From contig JAMYHX010000169.1 of assembly GCA_025529335.1 (NCBI GenBank), positions 1 through 64,000 of the forward strand: 64,000 nt of DNA, read 5' to 3'. Origin of the DNA: Rhizopus sp. PT2906 (Eukaryota; Mucoromycota; Mucoromycetes; Mucorales; Rhizopodaceae). Within the stretch, counting starts at the first letter, position 1. Each line of letters starts with the position of its first letter. Both the position numbers and the translations under genes were made by a program. Positions 31,755 through 42,900 of this stretch are shown here, in pieces. The notes beneath the pieces are model-generated. The model ran no database searches. It was not told where the DNA came from and saw nothing but the letters and a program-made list of their open reading frames with translations.

Positions 31755-32323
31755 CATCTTTACCTTACCTAAATTCAAATGGTAATCCTTCCTTTGATGA
31801 TTTTAAACGTTCTTGTAAATCAAAAATGAATAGACTTTGATTGTAACTGTCCATGGATCCAAACGCATCAAACAAGACCACCATGTCACTTTTTAATAAT
31901 GCCTTGATATGAGATATATTGATAAGAATAGCCTCTGGTCTAACAAGTATTGTCGGTTTTTGATAAACAGAATAGGTATCGATCGTTCGTAGATCTCGAG
32001 GTAAAAGGGAATGGTGCTGACAAAAGTCTGATTTCAAAAACTCTCCTGCTGTGATTCGAATGGAGCCAGACTTGTCAAATTCAGTGCCTATATTTAACAC
32101 TTTAATACATGACTATAGTATCAAGATTCTTTCTCTATTTACAACGCAGCTTCATTTCATTGACTTTTGTTGGTAATGCAACCACTCGCTTATTGATATT
32201 CGTATTGATCGTTGTTGTTGTTGTTGCTGTTATAGCGCTATAAGGGCACCGGGTATACTTGTTTTTTGGTATAATTGTTCTTCGTGTTGGGATCAATCTA
32301 GCATATCTTATAAATAGTGACAT
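30964..32323 (-). CDS. MRS2: Mitochondrial CorA-type Mg2+ channel MRS2
   Basis: Exons 32323-32143, 32087-31769, 31669-31440 and 31388-30964 give 384 residues. The Arg/Thr-rich N-terminus (MSLFIRYARLIPTRRT) is a probable mitochondrial presequence. The matrix domain includes LRCTEFDKSGSIRI, HHSLLPRDLRTID, PFEFRALEAIL and a long helix. Two C-terminal membrane helices are joined by GMN in LLGMNLKN, the selectivity signature of CorA/MRS2 magnesium channels. Three acceptors compete for exon 2; only 32087 restores the conserved RCTEFDK start. Exon 4 begins at 31388, since using the AG two bases earlier gives a stop. Confidence 0.93.
31723..31752. repeat. CT microsatellite inside an MRS2 intron
   Basis: A run of about 15 CT repeats lies in the intron between exons 2 and 3 of MRS2 (31670-31768). 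On the coding strand this is a GA tract. Confidence 0.85.
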
Positions 32324-32584
32324 ATTAGCGAAAAAAAAAAGAAACGAATAGGTTATTGAATAGGCGTGAAAACAAAGTCGAATTTCTTTGTTGCCCCGGG
32401 ATTACCAGATAATTACAATTTAAACTCAACGTCAATGCTGTCTTACTGTGCTCATGGATCGATAATCAAATGTCTTTAAACTTTCTTTAAATGAATGTGT
32501 AAAATGGCTTTTATTAAGTTTCCCAAATAATGAATTTACATCATTGAAGCTTGAAGGTGTCGTTGGCCTTTTTTTGGTCTAGAT

Positions 32585-33540
32585 TTAAAAACTTTCATAG
32601 ACCCAAAATATGTGATTAATTACTTCAGGAAGTACCTGTAATGCTTGATACACACTTACAGGATAAGCATGGACAGTCTCTAGGTCAAGTACAATTAGCA
32701 TAGATATGGCATTGTGGTCAGTGACACCCTTGCTGTATATGCTCGTGAATAGATCACCTTTATTTGTAATAACAACAGCAAGTGTGCGTGAGTTGTCTTG
32801 AAGACGACTAGGAGGCTCTGTTTGCGATAAAACTTGTTGGATATAGAATAAAGCATCATGATTGTCATTACGAAACAAGATAGCATCGCTTGGGTTTGCG
32901 TTGTCCAAAGGTATGTCTTCTTTTCATACTATTTTCCAAAGCCTTTTTCATTTCTTCTCGGTCAATCCTGTCTGGTCTCGTTGTGTGTGCATTAGAACGG
33001 GTCTTTAGGGGGCTACCAGGCACTCCAAGTTTTGATTGCCGCTGTTGGTCTTGTCAAACGTCTTTTTGATGATTTCCGTATATCTTTCCACTAAACGACA
33101 TGCGGTAGGGTTTTTAATGGGGGGAAAGTGTGCCTATGGTGATTATTCGTATTTTAAATTTAATGCCATCATGCTTAATTCTCAATGTGAGTAAACCTAT
33201 GACTGACCTCTGTGTGTAAAGAACTAGTCTTCGGACAGGAAAATCTTTCAAGAACTTTGGATGTATGGGATCAACAATGGATTCATAATACCCGGTCTTG
33301 GTATCTTTTTTAGTCGTTGCCGGAAAGGGCAATAGTAGCTTGTCTGACTTGCTAATAAGCGTCTTTGTTGACAATATTTCTCCGATTCCTGTAACAAAGA
33401 AATCAGGGGCAGGAGCATTAACAGCAGCTATTTTAACTCGCTTATCAAAGCCATATCTCTTTGAACGAATGAAAGAAATAGTTGACCAATTCAAAAGGGA
33501 CGGGCAACATGTTGAATGTAAACAAAAGGGAAAAAAGGAT
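32585..33540 (-). pseudogene. Decayed open frames of unknown origin
   Basis: Upstream of MRS2 on minus, several protein-like segments follow each other in different frames: one at about 33530-33200 (with FFVTGIGEILSTKTLISKSD and FLKDFPVRRLVLYTQR), then RLVERYTEIIKKTFDKTN, then a basic REEMKKALENSMKRR piece, then a last segment (SDAILFRNDNHDALFYIQQ ... INHIFWVYESF) ending near 32585. I could not join them with canonical introns, which suggests a gene or mobile-element ORF with at least two frameshifts. The family is not recognised. Confidence 0.4.
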
Positions 33541-33696
33541 ATAATGTTGGTTTTATAATAGTTTTTGAGCCATACTTGTTTTCTTCCTGTTTGTTTATGA
33601 TTCAATGTAACGTCTTACACAAGCATGCATTGTATGCTTTTATTGTAATAATAAAAATAACAAAAATAAATACAGGAAACCAAAATATACACATTC

Positions 33697-35751
33697 TTAG
33701 ATTTGCGTCATCTGCTGTCGGGTATCATCTTCTGTCAAATCAATACCATCGTCCTCTGCTATAATCTTGTCAGCTAATGGTGACTTTTCTGTTGTGATAT
33801 ATATAGGCGACTTTTCCTTATTCACCACTTTGCTATCAATAATAACTTGCTTTATACAAGATCCGGGTGTATCATACATTGGTTCCAACAAGATGTTTTC
33901 CTTTATACAAGTTGGTAAAACTGTGCTTGTGTTTAAATCAGTCACTTACCATAATGCGTCGTAGACCACGAGCACCTGTCTTCTTTTCAAGTGCTTGAGC
34001 AGCTACTGATCTCAATGCGTTTTGACTGAACCTCAATTGGACATTGTTCAGCTTGAACAAGCCTTCGTATTGTTTCAATAATGAATTTTTGGGCTCCTTT
34101 AGTACTCGAACAAGATCATGGACTTCTAAATTGTTGACTGAGGCTACTACAGGTATTCTGCCCACAAATTCAGGTATAAATCCATACTTGATTAAATCAG
34201 CAGGTTCCACTGCATGTAATGTATCCTTTGTGTTTTCATTTTCTGATTTCAAATGAGCACCAAAGCCAATGGACTAGAGAAATGAGTAAAACAAGTGTAT
34301 ATCTTTTTAAGAGACTTACTCCTTTGGCCACTCGTTCACTAATAATTTTGTCCAAACCAATGAATGCACCGCTAAGGATGAATAAAATATTGCTCGTATC
34401 AACAGAGTATGTTTCTCCTTTGCTAGATCCGCCTGCTCCATTACCACCCGTAGGAGAACCACGCTTATGATGACCAGCTCCTGATTTATCTGTTACGTTG
34501 ACAATAGTACCTTCTAGCATTCTTAACAATGACTATATACAGTATTAAGATGTATGTATATTATTTAGATATTTTATATTTACTTGTTGAACGCCTTCAC
34601 CCGACACATCTCTTGATGCCGTATGAGCATCTGATCTTCTAGATATCTTGTCAATTTCATCAATGAATACGATACCCATTTCTGCTTTTTTTACATCAAA
34701 GTCACAGGCCTATGAATTGTCATGAGTCAAAACAAGAGAGCCTCATCATTATTTTTTTTTTTTTGTTTTACCTGTAATAAGCGCTGAATGACTAGTTCAA
34801 CGTCCTCTCCTACATAGCCTGCTTGTGTAAATGGTGTGGCATCGGACATGGAAAAGGGAACCTGTAATATCTGGGCTAGTGTTCTTGCCAACAGCGTCTT
34901 GCCTGATCATATATTAATTCAAAGCTCTAATTATGTCATATGTTATTGTTTACCTGAGCCTGTTGGACCAATTAATAAAACATTGCTTTTATCATGAACT
35001 GTTGTATCTTGATCATTAAGGTCAAGTATGGACCCTAATTCACTCTCATCATGATATGTATGCTTACTATCCATATTTGAATGACCTTCTGTTGGAGGAT
35101 TGAGCCAAGCACGCCTTTGTGAGCCTAGTGATAGTCAGGGATAAATGTGCCAATAGTAATGTAATTGTTATTACCATTGCTATAGCCAGTGCTCGAAATT
35201 GGGCCACTCAACTCACTGCTGTTGTTATTGCTGCTATTATTATTATTGTTGTTGTTGTTGCCTTGAAGAGGAAGATGGTTGACGGCATAATAGTTATCAT
35301 GAGGTGCTGATGGATGATGATGTTCAATAGGACTATCGCCTTCCACTGAGTCATGTTTTTGTTGTTGCAAATATTGTCTCTTCATGTTGGCTCGTACTCG
35401 GTTATAATGGTTAAAGATGGCAACAGCAAGTATCTTTTTAGCTCTTTCTTGACCAATGACATATTCATTCAAGTGTTTGACAATCTAATAAGGTCAACAT
35501 CTTTTTGTCATTTGTTTAAAAGTGAGACTTACTGCGCGAGGATTGTTCAGGTGAGAAAATTCTAATTGACTAAAAGGATGATCGAATCCTTTTGTAGGTG
35601 GTTGTACAGGGAAATTGTCAATACCCATCAGACCACCACCATTATATTCTGCATTATGATATGCTCTTATAGGTAGTCTAACAATAGAAGGTCTAAGGAC
35701 CGTAGTAGCCAATACAGGCCTATATAAAGTCAACATTCTCATATATTTCAT
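33697..35751 (-). CDS. CLPX: Mitochondrial AAA+ unfoldase ClpX (Mcx1-like)
   Basis: Eight exons: 35751-35533, 35484-35175, 35124-34954, 34902-34772, 34709-34584, 34532-34320, 34273-33950 and 33900-33697, giving 565 residues. An Arg-rich N-terminus (MLTLYRPVLATTVLRP) is a likely mitochondrial presequence. AAA+ motifs in order: YVIGQERAKKILAVAIFNHY, Walker A GPTGSGKT (about residue 230), pore loop GYVGEDVE, Walker B VFIDEID, SRDVSGEGVQQSLLRMLEG, GFIPEFVGR, and sensor-2 GARGLRRI. No N-terminal C4 zinc finger is visible. Two low-complexity insertions, Asn/Ser-rich before Walker A and Gly-rich after SLLRMLEG, lengthen it. It unfolds mitochondrial matrix proteins. Confidence 0.93.
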
Positions 35752-36304
35752 ATTTATAATAATAAAAAGAGAGAGAAAAAAGGACCAATGATACTTTTTT
35801 ATGCATTGCTTTTTCAATTGAAACTCAAACTATCCGACTTTCCCCCCCCTCCTCCACTATCTCTTTTTCAGAGGTAATACTTTTTCATAAGGAGAAGAGC
35901 TTGAATACATGAGTCATTGAGTTTACAAACAAACATTCAAGTTGTAATTATGAGTCAAATGTTTAACCACTTTGAAAGCCTTATAAATGGCCCCACTACT
36001 AATTTGAAGTTCAAATGTTTTTGTCTCACACAATTGAAATTTACCTCTAATGCTACGGTTGATAAGGATATGTGGTCACCCAGCCCAGATGATATGAAAG
36101 ATCTTTTATGTACCATCCTTTTCAATATATGTATATATAGAATGCTTGGCTTGGAAAAGGGTTAAATGAGATAGTTTATTGTTTATAATATATAAAAGCG
36201 TGGCTAAAAGAGCTAATACCGCACATCCTCTGTCCTCCTTTCGTCAACTGTAGCATCCTGATAGTATCTTCTGACATTGCTAATACCGCACCTTACTCCA
36301 TCTT

Positions 36305-36347
<43 letters not shown>

Positions 36348-37457
36348 CAATTCAGCAAACATAAAATATTTCAAATGTTTTCAGTCATTTGTTGCTTCCT
36401 TCGTACACAATTGGAACTTTAGCAGAACGGATTCCATGATAGGAAGATCTGCCGTCTTCCCTTGAATTGTACCTCCGATAAGACAATGTTAGTTCTAACT
36501 GGCTGAATGCCAAAGACTTTTGTATCCAAAAAGGGTTTGAAAGTTAGCGTTCAAATGGAGATTTCCAGTGCGATTTAACATTACTATCATTGTGCTATCG
36601 TCAATTATCTTGTTAATATTAGCCTTGTATTCGTCTAAAGATGCTTCAAACGCCGCCTATTTGTTTCGGTAGAGATCATATGCCAACCCATCCGGGTATC
36701 GTGACGCCCCTTTCTGTAAGGAATCATCCATTTCCTCCATTGAATGGGTGAACCATTTCAATCTCACACAAATTTATTGGCATAAAGTCTATTTGACTAG
36801 CAAATGTTGTCCGTTTTCGCCAAAATCGCACGTAAGCAGCAGAGTTTATCCATTGTAATATGTCTTGAATATATAATGAAGAGATAAGGAAAACGTGCGT
36901 CGATGAGCCTATTTAATCTCTTTTTGCGAATGAAGAACAAGAAAGAAAGAGTTCATTCATGGATTATGACGAATCACCTTTTTTTTTATGATGTGTCTGC
37001 CTGTGGTCATACTCTACAACGCTCATTTAAATAAAACCTTGACGACCTTGAATGATCTGATTGATGAAGAAAAAAGATAGGTCTCGTAGCTGCGTTTTGC
37101 AATGTGACCTTTGTCATTCCCCCCCCCCTCTATCAAATCTCTTCTCTCCCTGATTCAATGATTTTTTTTATCAAAAATAAAGTCGTCTGCTCATTCGAGA
37201 TACGATCTGGGGGGTACAACACCAACAGGCAACTAGCACATCTGATTTGTCAGTAAAGAGAGAATTTATTGTCATATTACGTGAATTGTGTTCTCGTCAT
37301 TGGGTGGATTTGTTTTCATTGATGTACTTTCTGAAAAGAGACAAAAATTCATTTGCTATTCTTGAAGACAGTCATTTTATTTTTGCTATTTTTGAAAAAT
37401 TATTTTTATTGTTTTTTTTTCTTCTTCTTTCCTTTTTCTTTTAATAATCGTATAAAA
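35752..37457. other. Intergenic region between ClpX and TFIIF-alpha
   Basis: About 1.7 kb with no recognised gene. It holds the divergent promoters of ClpX (minus) and TFIIF-alpha (plus), a 42-base T run, a 13-base direct repeat (36212 and 36279), C-runs at about 35845 and 37120, and AT-rich sequence. The frame at 36277-36465 is mostly the poly(T) read as phenylalanine and is not a gene. Confidence 0.5.
36306..36347. repeat. 42-base homopolymer T run
   Basis: An uninterrupted run of 42 T residues. On the minus strand this reads as a long poly(A), compatible with the tail of a retroposed sequence, or with simple expansion. Confidence 0.9.
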
Positions 37458-39620
37458 ATGTCCATCTATAACATGTCCAAGTATGACAAGTCTAGGTCTC
37501 GTACAGCGTCACCTAGGCCTCGAATTATAGGTGGACCTATGCGACCTATGCCAAATGCTCAACAAAGAATGATGGCACAGCAACAACAACAACAACAACC
37601 TCAACAACAGTTTCAACAGCAATTTCAACAACAATTTATACCACCTCAATATGAGGAATTTCAACTCTATTCTTCTTCAAAGACAGGTCAGCATCATTTG
37701 ATGGATTTTAAGACAAATAAAAAAGTTGATTTCAAATCATTTGCTCCACCTGTGAAATTACACCGTAAAGAACCTGATCGCATTCCATATAGACAATATA
37801 TCCAACAAAAAAATAATGAACAACAACAACAACAACAACAACAGGGACAACAACAACAACAGCAACCTAGTCATGGTCCAAAGACGGGTGCTGATACATC
37901 ATTAATTGCACCTATGGGTGGAGCAACTCGCAATAAGCAAATGTTGTTCAAGAAGAGAACAAAGCAAATTTATTTAGCAAAGGAAGATACAAGAGAACTA
38001 AAAGAACAAGAACAAAGACCTTGGATATTAGAGGATATTGAAGGGCAAAACAACTTTACTGGTACCCTTGAAGGTGGTCAACGATCAGACTATGTGTTCT
38101 TTGTCTTGACCGTAAAGTCGCATTTTTATCTTTTATTCATGTATCTTAATCCATCACATATAGAACGACGGATTCAAAGTAGTTCCAGTTGATCGCTGGT
38201 ATAAATTCCAACCCAAGCGTAATGTGAAGACCTTGACTCCAGAAGAAGTCGAAGAGGCGGTAAGTGATGACGTCTTTTTCACAATCATCCTTTTTGCTTA
38301 CTCATTTGCTCTATTAGTTCAAAAAGCGTAATAGACAACCCGATAATCAACGATGGGCTATGCTTAGTCGTCGTGAGAAGGAAAACCCAGAGAGTCCAAT
38401 TCCTCGTCAAAAGTTTAAAGTGGTTGATAATGGAGAGAGAAAGTAAATATTCATTTTGATAATGCAAGAAAATGGGGACACTCATCATTTTTTTTCTTTC
38501 TTTCTGTAGAGGAGCTGGATCAGATGATGATGTGCCTACCAAACGCGTAAGGAAGTTTTCTAACTTTGTTTTATTCTATTGCTTATGCCTTAGATTAGGA
38601 TTCTGATATTGATGACTTGGACTTTGATGAAGATTTTCAAGATGATGAAGAGGACGGAGCTGAGCATGAGGCAGAAGATGAAGAAGTTAAGGACAGCAAA
38701 GTATGTATCAGATATACGAAAGATGATTGATTTTAAACTGATCATTTGCAATAGGAACGATTTAAGAAAGAGATTAAAGGATTTACAATTAATGGTGGAG
38801 ATGAAGATGAAATTGATACATTTGAAAGCACAAGCAAGCTGTCTTCAGAGGGAAAGGTAAGGACAACCTATTTTATACAGGTTCATCTGTTTACACGTTG
38901 ATTGTGCAGCAATTACGCAAACTAGTGCGTGATCTTGAAAAGAACCGAGCATATGAAAGTGACGAAGATGAGGATCCATATGCTTCTAGTGCAGATGAGG
39001 TTGTTTCTGATGACGAAGAAAAGAAATCAGATGAAGAAGGCAAGGAAAAGAGCACTCCTGCATTGCCCAAGAAGAAGCCAACAATGGCAAACTCCCCATC
39101 AAAGCTATTCATGCCAAAGAAGCCAGTGACAAAGGTGAAAAAGGAAAGTGTGTCAAGGCCAGTGGGTCGCCCTGAGTCGCCTTCTCTGTTTATGAACAAG
39201 AAGAAGGAAGGTTCGCCTTATCCTACGTCTCCTACACATAAGCCCACGTCGCCACCACATCATCCTAACGGTAATCATTCACCAACAGCACCACCGCACT
39301 CTGCTCCTGCTCCTGTGGATCAGAATAAAAAGCGCAAACCAGAGGATGCTCCATCTGGTCATTCTCCAGATCATAAGCATAGAAAAATGCCTGGTCCCTC
39401 CGATGAGGATCTGATTACAGAACAAGAAGTCATTGAAACTCTGCGTGGCAGGAAGATGACCACCAAGGAGTTCCTGATAAGTTTCCGTAAACGTATAAAG
39501 AAGAATCCTCGTAACCGAGAAGTGATTACGGCTCTACTTAAGAAGGTTGCAAGACACAGTGCAAGTAATGATCCAAACACGCATATACTTGAATTGAAGC
39601 CTGACCTTCAAAGATCATAA
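37458..39620 (+). CDS. TFG1: Transcription initiation factor TFIIF alpha subunit (RAP74/Tfg1)
   Basis: Seven exons (37458-38111, 38164-38259, 38318-38442, 38510-38546, 38599-38700, 38755-38856, 38910-39620) give 608 residues. The N-terminus contains polyglutamine tracts, then FQLYSSSKTGQHHLMDFK and the RAP74 core: RPWILEDIEG, FTGTLEGGQRSDYVFFVL and KVVPVDRWYKFQPKR. A long acidic/basic central region follows. The C-terminus has a winged-helix domain (TEQEVIETLRGRKMTTKEFL, FRKRIKKNPRNREVI) as in RAP74. It works in RNA polymerase II initiation with the beta subunit. The ATG at 37458 follows a pyrimidine tract; the long N-terminal frame upstream is mostly T-rich and discounted. Confidence 0.93.
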
Positions 39621-39925
39621 AAAGCTCAAGAAGCTGTTTATATATGCCCAAAAATAAATTTGTCTGTGTAATAGGCTGTATGTATGCACATATATTACAC
39701 ATACGTATATATAAATTTAAATAAACATGCATGTGCATACATTATAGCTTCAATTGCACCCAATGTTGTTGTCTTTAAGTGACTGTTTTTACACTGTCTT
39801 TTACATTATTCGCGTCTATGAATGTTCGCGTCTTTTTTTTTTTTTTTTTTTTAAAGGTCCCTTTTTCTTTTTCTTTTTTTTTACTACTTTAGTACTGCCA
39901 CCATTCAACCAGTCGGTTATTTACG
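39621..39925 (+). other. Intergenic region between TFIIF-alpha and SEN1
   Basis: About 305 bases between two genes in tandem. It contains ATAAATTTAAATAAA-like 3' end signals at about 39711-39725 and a long T run with pyrimidine tract (39833-39890) just before the SEN1 start, typical of promoters in this window. Confidence 0.5.
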
Positions 39926-42900
39926 ATGGATAATGCGCGGCTTCGGGAATTGCTACTGCTACTTGAAAAGAGGAATCAACAAAGAGAGGACGTTGATCTA
40001 GAGACCAAGTTCTTCAATGACATTTTAGAGTACTTTTTATCACCTAATGTTAACCATTGGTGGTGCACTGAAGCTACTTTACCTCTTGCAAGTGAATCAC
40101 TGTGGCTGTTTTCCTTGCCTGACCATGATCCCATCGTTCAATATAAAAATAAACTGAATCAGCAACTTAAATCATGTGGCTACTGCGCAAGAACTTACCA
40201 GACATCAAAAGTGATGGTCAGAAAAAGGTTTTTTTTAATTGTTGTTTTTGATCTGTTCAGTTGTTTATTAACTCGTTGGTTTGCTTTCACTTGTGTGTGT
40301 CTGTAGATATGAGACCTTGTTTCCTAGACAAACAGTAGATCAGTTTTTTAATATATTGAGTCAGTTTGATCTGTCAAGAATAAATTCAACCCTGCGAGAA
40401 TATAATCATAATCCAACCATGACAGACGAGACAATATCTGCCTTATTAGAAATTATTTCTTCACCAACACTTCTCGGCAATGTGGAATGTGATGATCTAT
40501 TCTGCAGCATGTTTGATCAGATTCAAAAGACTGGACTCTTTCCTACACTGGAAGCTAGTACCGCAGCTTCTGTCTCACGGTTGACACTGCATCATCATCG
40601 TGTCGTAAGGTTCTGGGCAAGGAAGCTATTTGAAAAAATTGCAGTGACAGGTCAGCATACTTTTCTAGAAGAGGACTTGTTGCAGATCAAAGACTTGATT
40701 ATCTATATACTGCAGTTACTTGCAGGAACACATCAACGACTTGTGGAGTGTCCATTTAAAGCTACACAGGATATGGGTGAATTCTGGAAGGCATTGCGGC
40801 TCGTTGTAGTATCAGTGGATTCAGATATACTCAAACAGTCCTTGACAGATTCAGAGGCGTCCATGCTCACCCTTATCCGCACGCAGTTGTCGACTTCCTC
40901 AGAATGGTTAGTTGAGCTTTTAAAGACGATGACAGCCATGTTGCTCAAGCTGCAGTCTCAGTTTTGGGGTCATATCCAGGAGGATTCAACACCTTATTAC
41001 AACATAATTAAGCAAATATGCGAGCATCACGTCTTTCAGACAGTCATGAAGATTGCAAGAGAGGGCAATACAGGAAAGATTCTACAAAAAGATGGAACAC
41101 AATACCCAGAAGACAAGTTGATGGCAAAGATCAAGAGCATTCTCGAATGGATGTATCCTTATTGGTCATCGCTAAGAGGTTCTCCTGTGGAGCGGGAGAT
41201 AACCGAAAGGATACTGGATACAACCTTTGGATATTTTCAAATGGATACTTGGGGCGTCATGAGCAGAGCTTATTGTGCAGAACTGGGATTACAGATCATT
41301 GACCAATGTCTATCGGATGATACGGTTCCTGCTAAAAAGATTGAAGAGTATATTCCCAAGGTGATGACGTTTGTCAAAACGGATCCATCTACCTTGCCTC
41401 TGGTTGTTCAACATATGCCCAAAGCGGCAACCAACCTGTTGGGCGATCTTGTAGATCGATATACAGTCTCTGTGATGAATGTCTTTCAGCATGTCTTTCC
41501 GTCAGAAGAAGATTTTATTGTGGAGCCTATGGCAAAGGATAGTTATTATCAAGCCATTTGGAACTCTGTTGTTAATAGCTTTCAAAAAGAGCCATTTTCT
41601 TCGCAAAGCTTCTTTAGTATCTTTTTGAAAGCATATGCAAATGTTGCATCAGCAGATATACATGATCTCGCCAAACAGACATCCAACAGCGCCTTACCAG
41701 ACGAAGTTTTGCCTCTAGCCGAAAAGTTGCATATCATTCGCTCCCATGTATTGCAAGTACTTCATCATATGCCCTCACTGGATTGGGAAACAAGAAAAAG
41801 TATGATAACAGAGGGTGATCTTGTCAAGCCTCTCCTTCATTTGTGGTGTTCTCAATATCCAGAATTTCAAAATTGGGTTATTCTGTTTATACAACCTCAT
41901 CCGCACATGATAAATGCAGACATCTTTGACGCCTTTTTCAACTTACAACCTTCAAAAGTGATTGAAGCTTTCAACTGGATCATTCAAGAGTATAATAGTC
42001 TATTTCATAGCAAGCTTGATGTGTTTAGGTCTATACCCAGCTTCATACAGGTGCTCAAGTTCCACGTTTCTACATTAACCAACAAATACATACAAACCCT
42101 ACTTGCATCCAACAATGGAGCGGCTGAAGAAAGCGGACAGATCAGCTTACTCTGGGATATCTGTTGGAAGACATGTCACTATGTTTTTCAATCTGGTCTC
42201 AAATGGGCCGAATCTTATAAACCTCGCGAAGTAGTCGATACTATTCTACCAGTTCTGGACATTGCCACAAATCTACTACATTCTCGTCAGGCATTTGAAA
42301 GGCTTACTTCGTCTGATATCATTTCCTATAACTTCATGAGTGCTGCTGCCAGCTCACTCTCTCATTGGGTCTATGTGACACGTCAGGATGTAATTAATCT
42401 TTTGGTTCCTTTGCTTATCAACATGCTGGATGTCTTGAAAAAGGCAGAGTTAAAAATATCGGTGGAAGCTTATGATCGACTGATGGCAGCAGCAACAGGA
42501 GTAAGCACAAGCAAGCTGCAGCCTGTAGAAAAAGAAAAGCTTTTCATGGCTCTCAGTGCACACGAGCCAAATAATTTTATTTTCTTGAATGATAGTGATG
42601 AAGAAGAAGTAGAGTGGCAGCCGATCAATACACCCAACAGAATTAGTAGTAGTCCAGTGAGAGAGACGACACCAGTGAAAAAGAAGCAAATGACTTTGGC
42701 TCAAAGTTTTGCTAATGCTACTATCGGCTCACCACAGCGAGATCAAGTCCAAGAGAAGGGCAAGGACATTTCTAGTTTTGGGGGTGACAGTGAGACACCT
42801 CATGTGGTATCTGACGATGAGTTTGAAAAGGAGTATGGTGATATTGATTTGACGCAAATTGATGACGAGTGGTTTGCACCTGTAAAGGAAGAGAGACATG

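Noticed and set aside
32099..32112. Alternative acceptors for MRS2 exon 2 at 32112 and 32099
   Set aside because: The first leads to a stop; the second is in frame but yields RLLNIGTEFDK, while 32087 gives the conserved RCTEFDK.
36277..36465. Plus frame with a run of phenylalanines
   Set aside because: It exists only because the poly(T) run has no stop codon.
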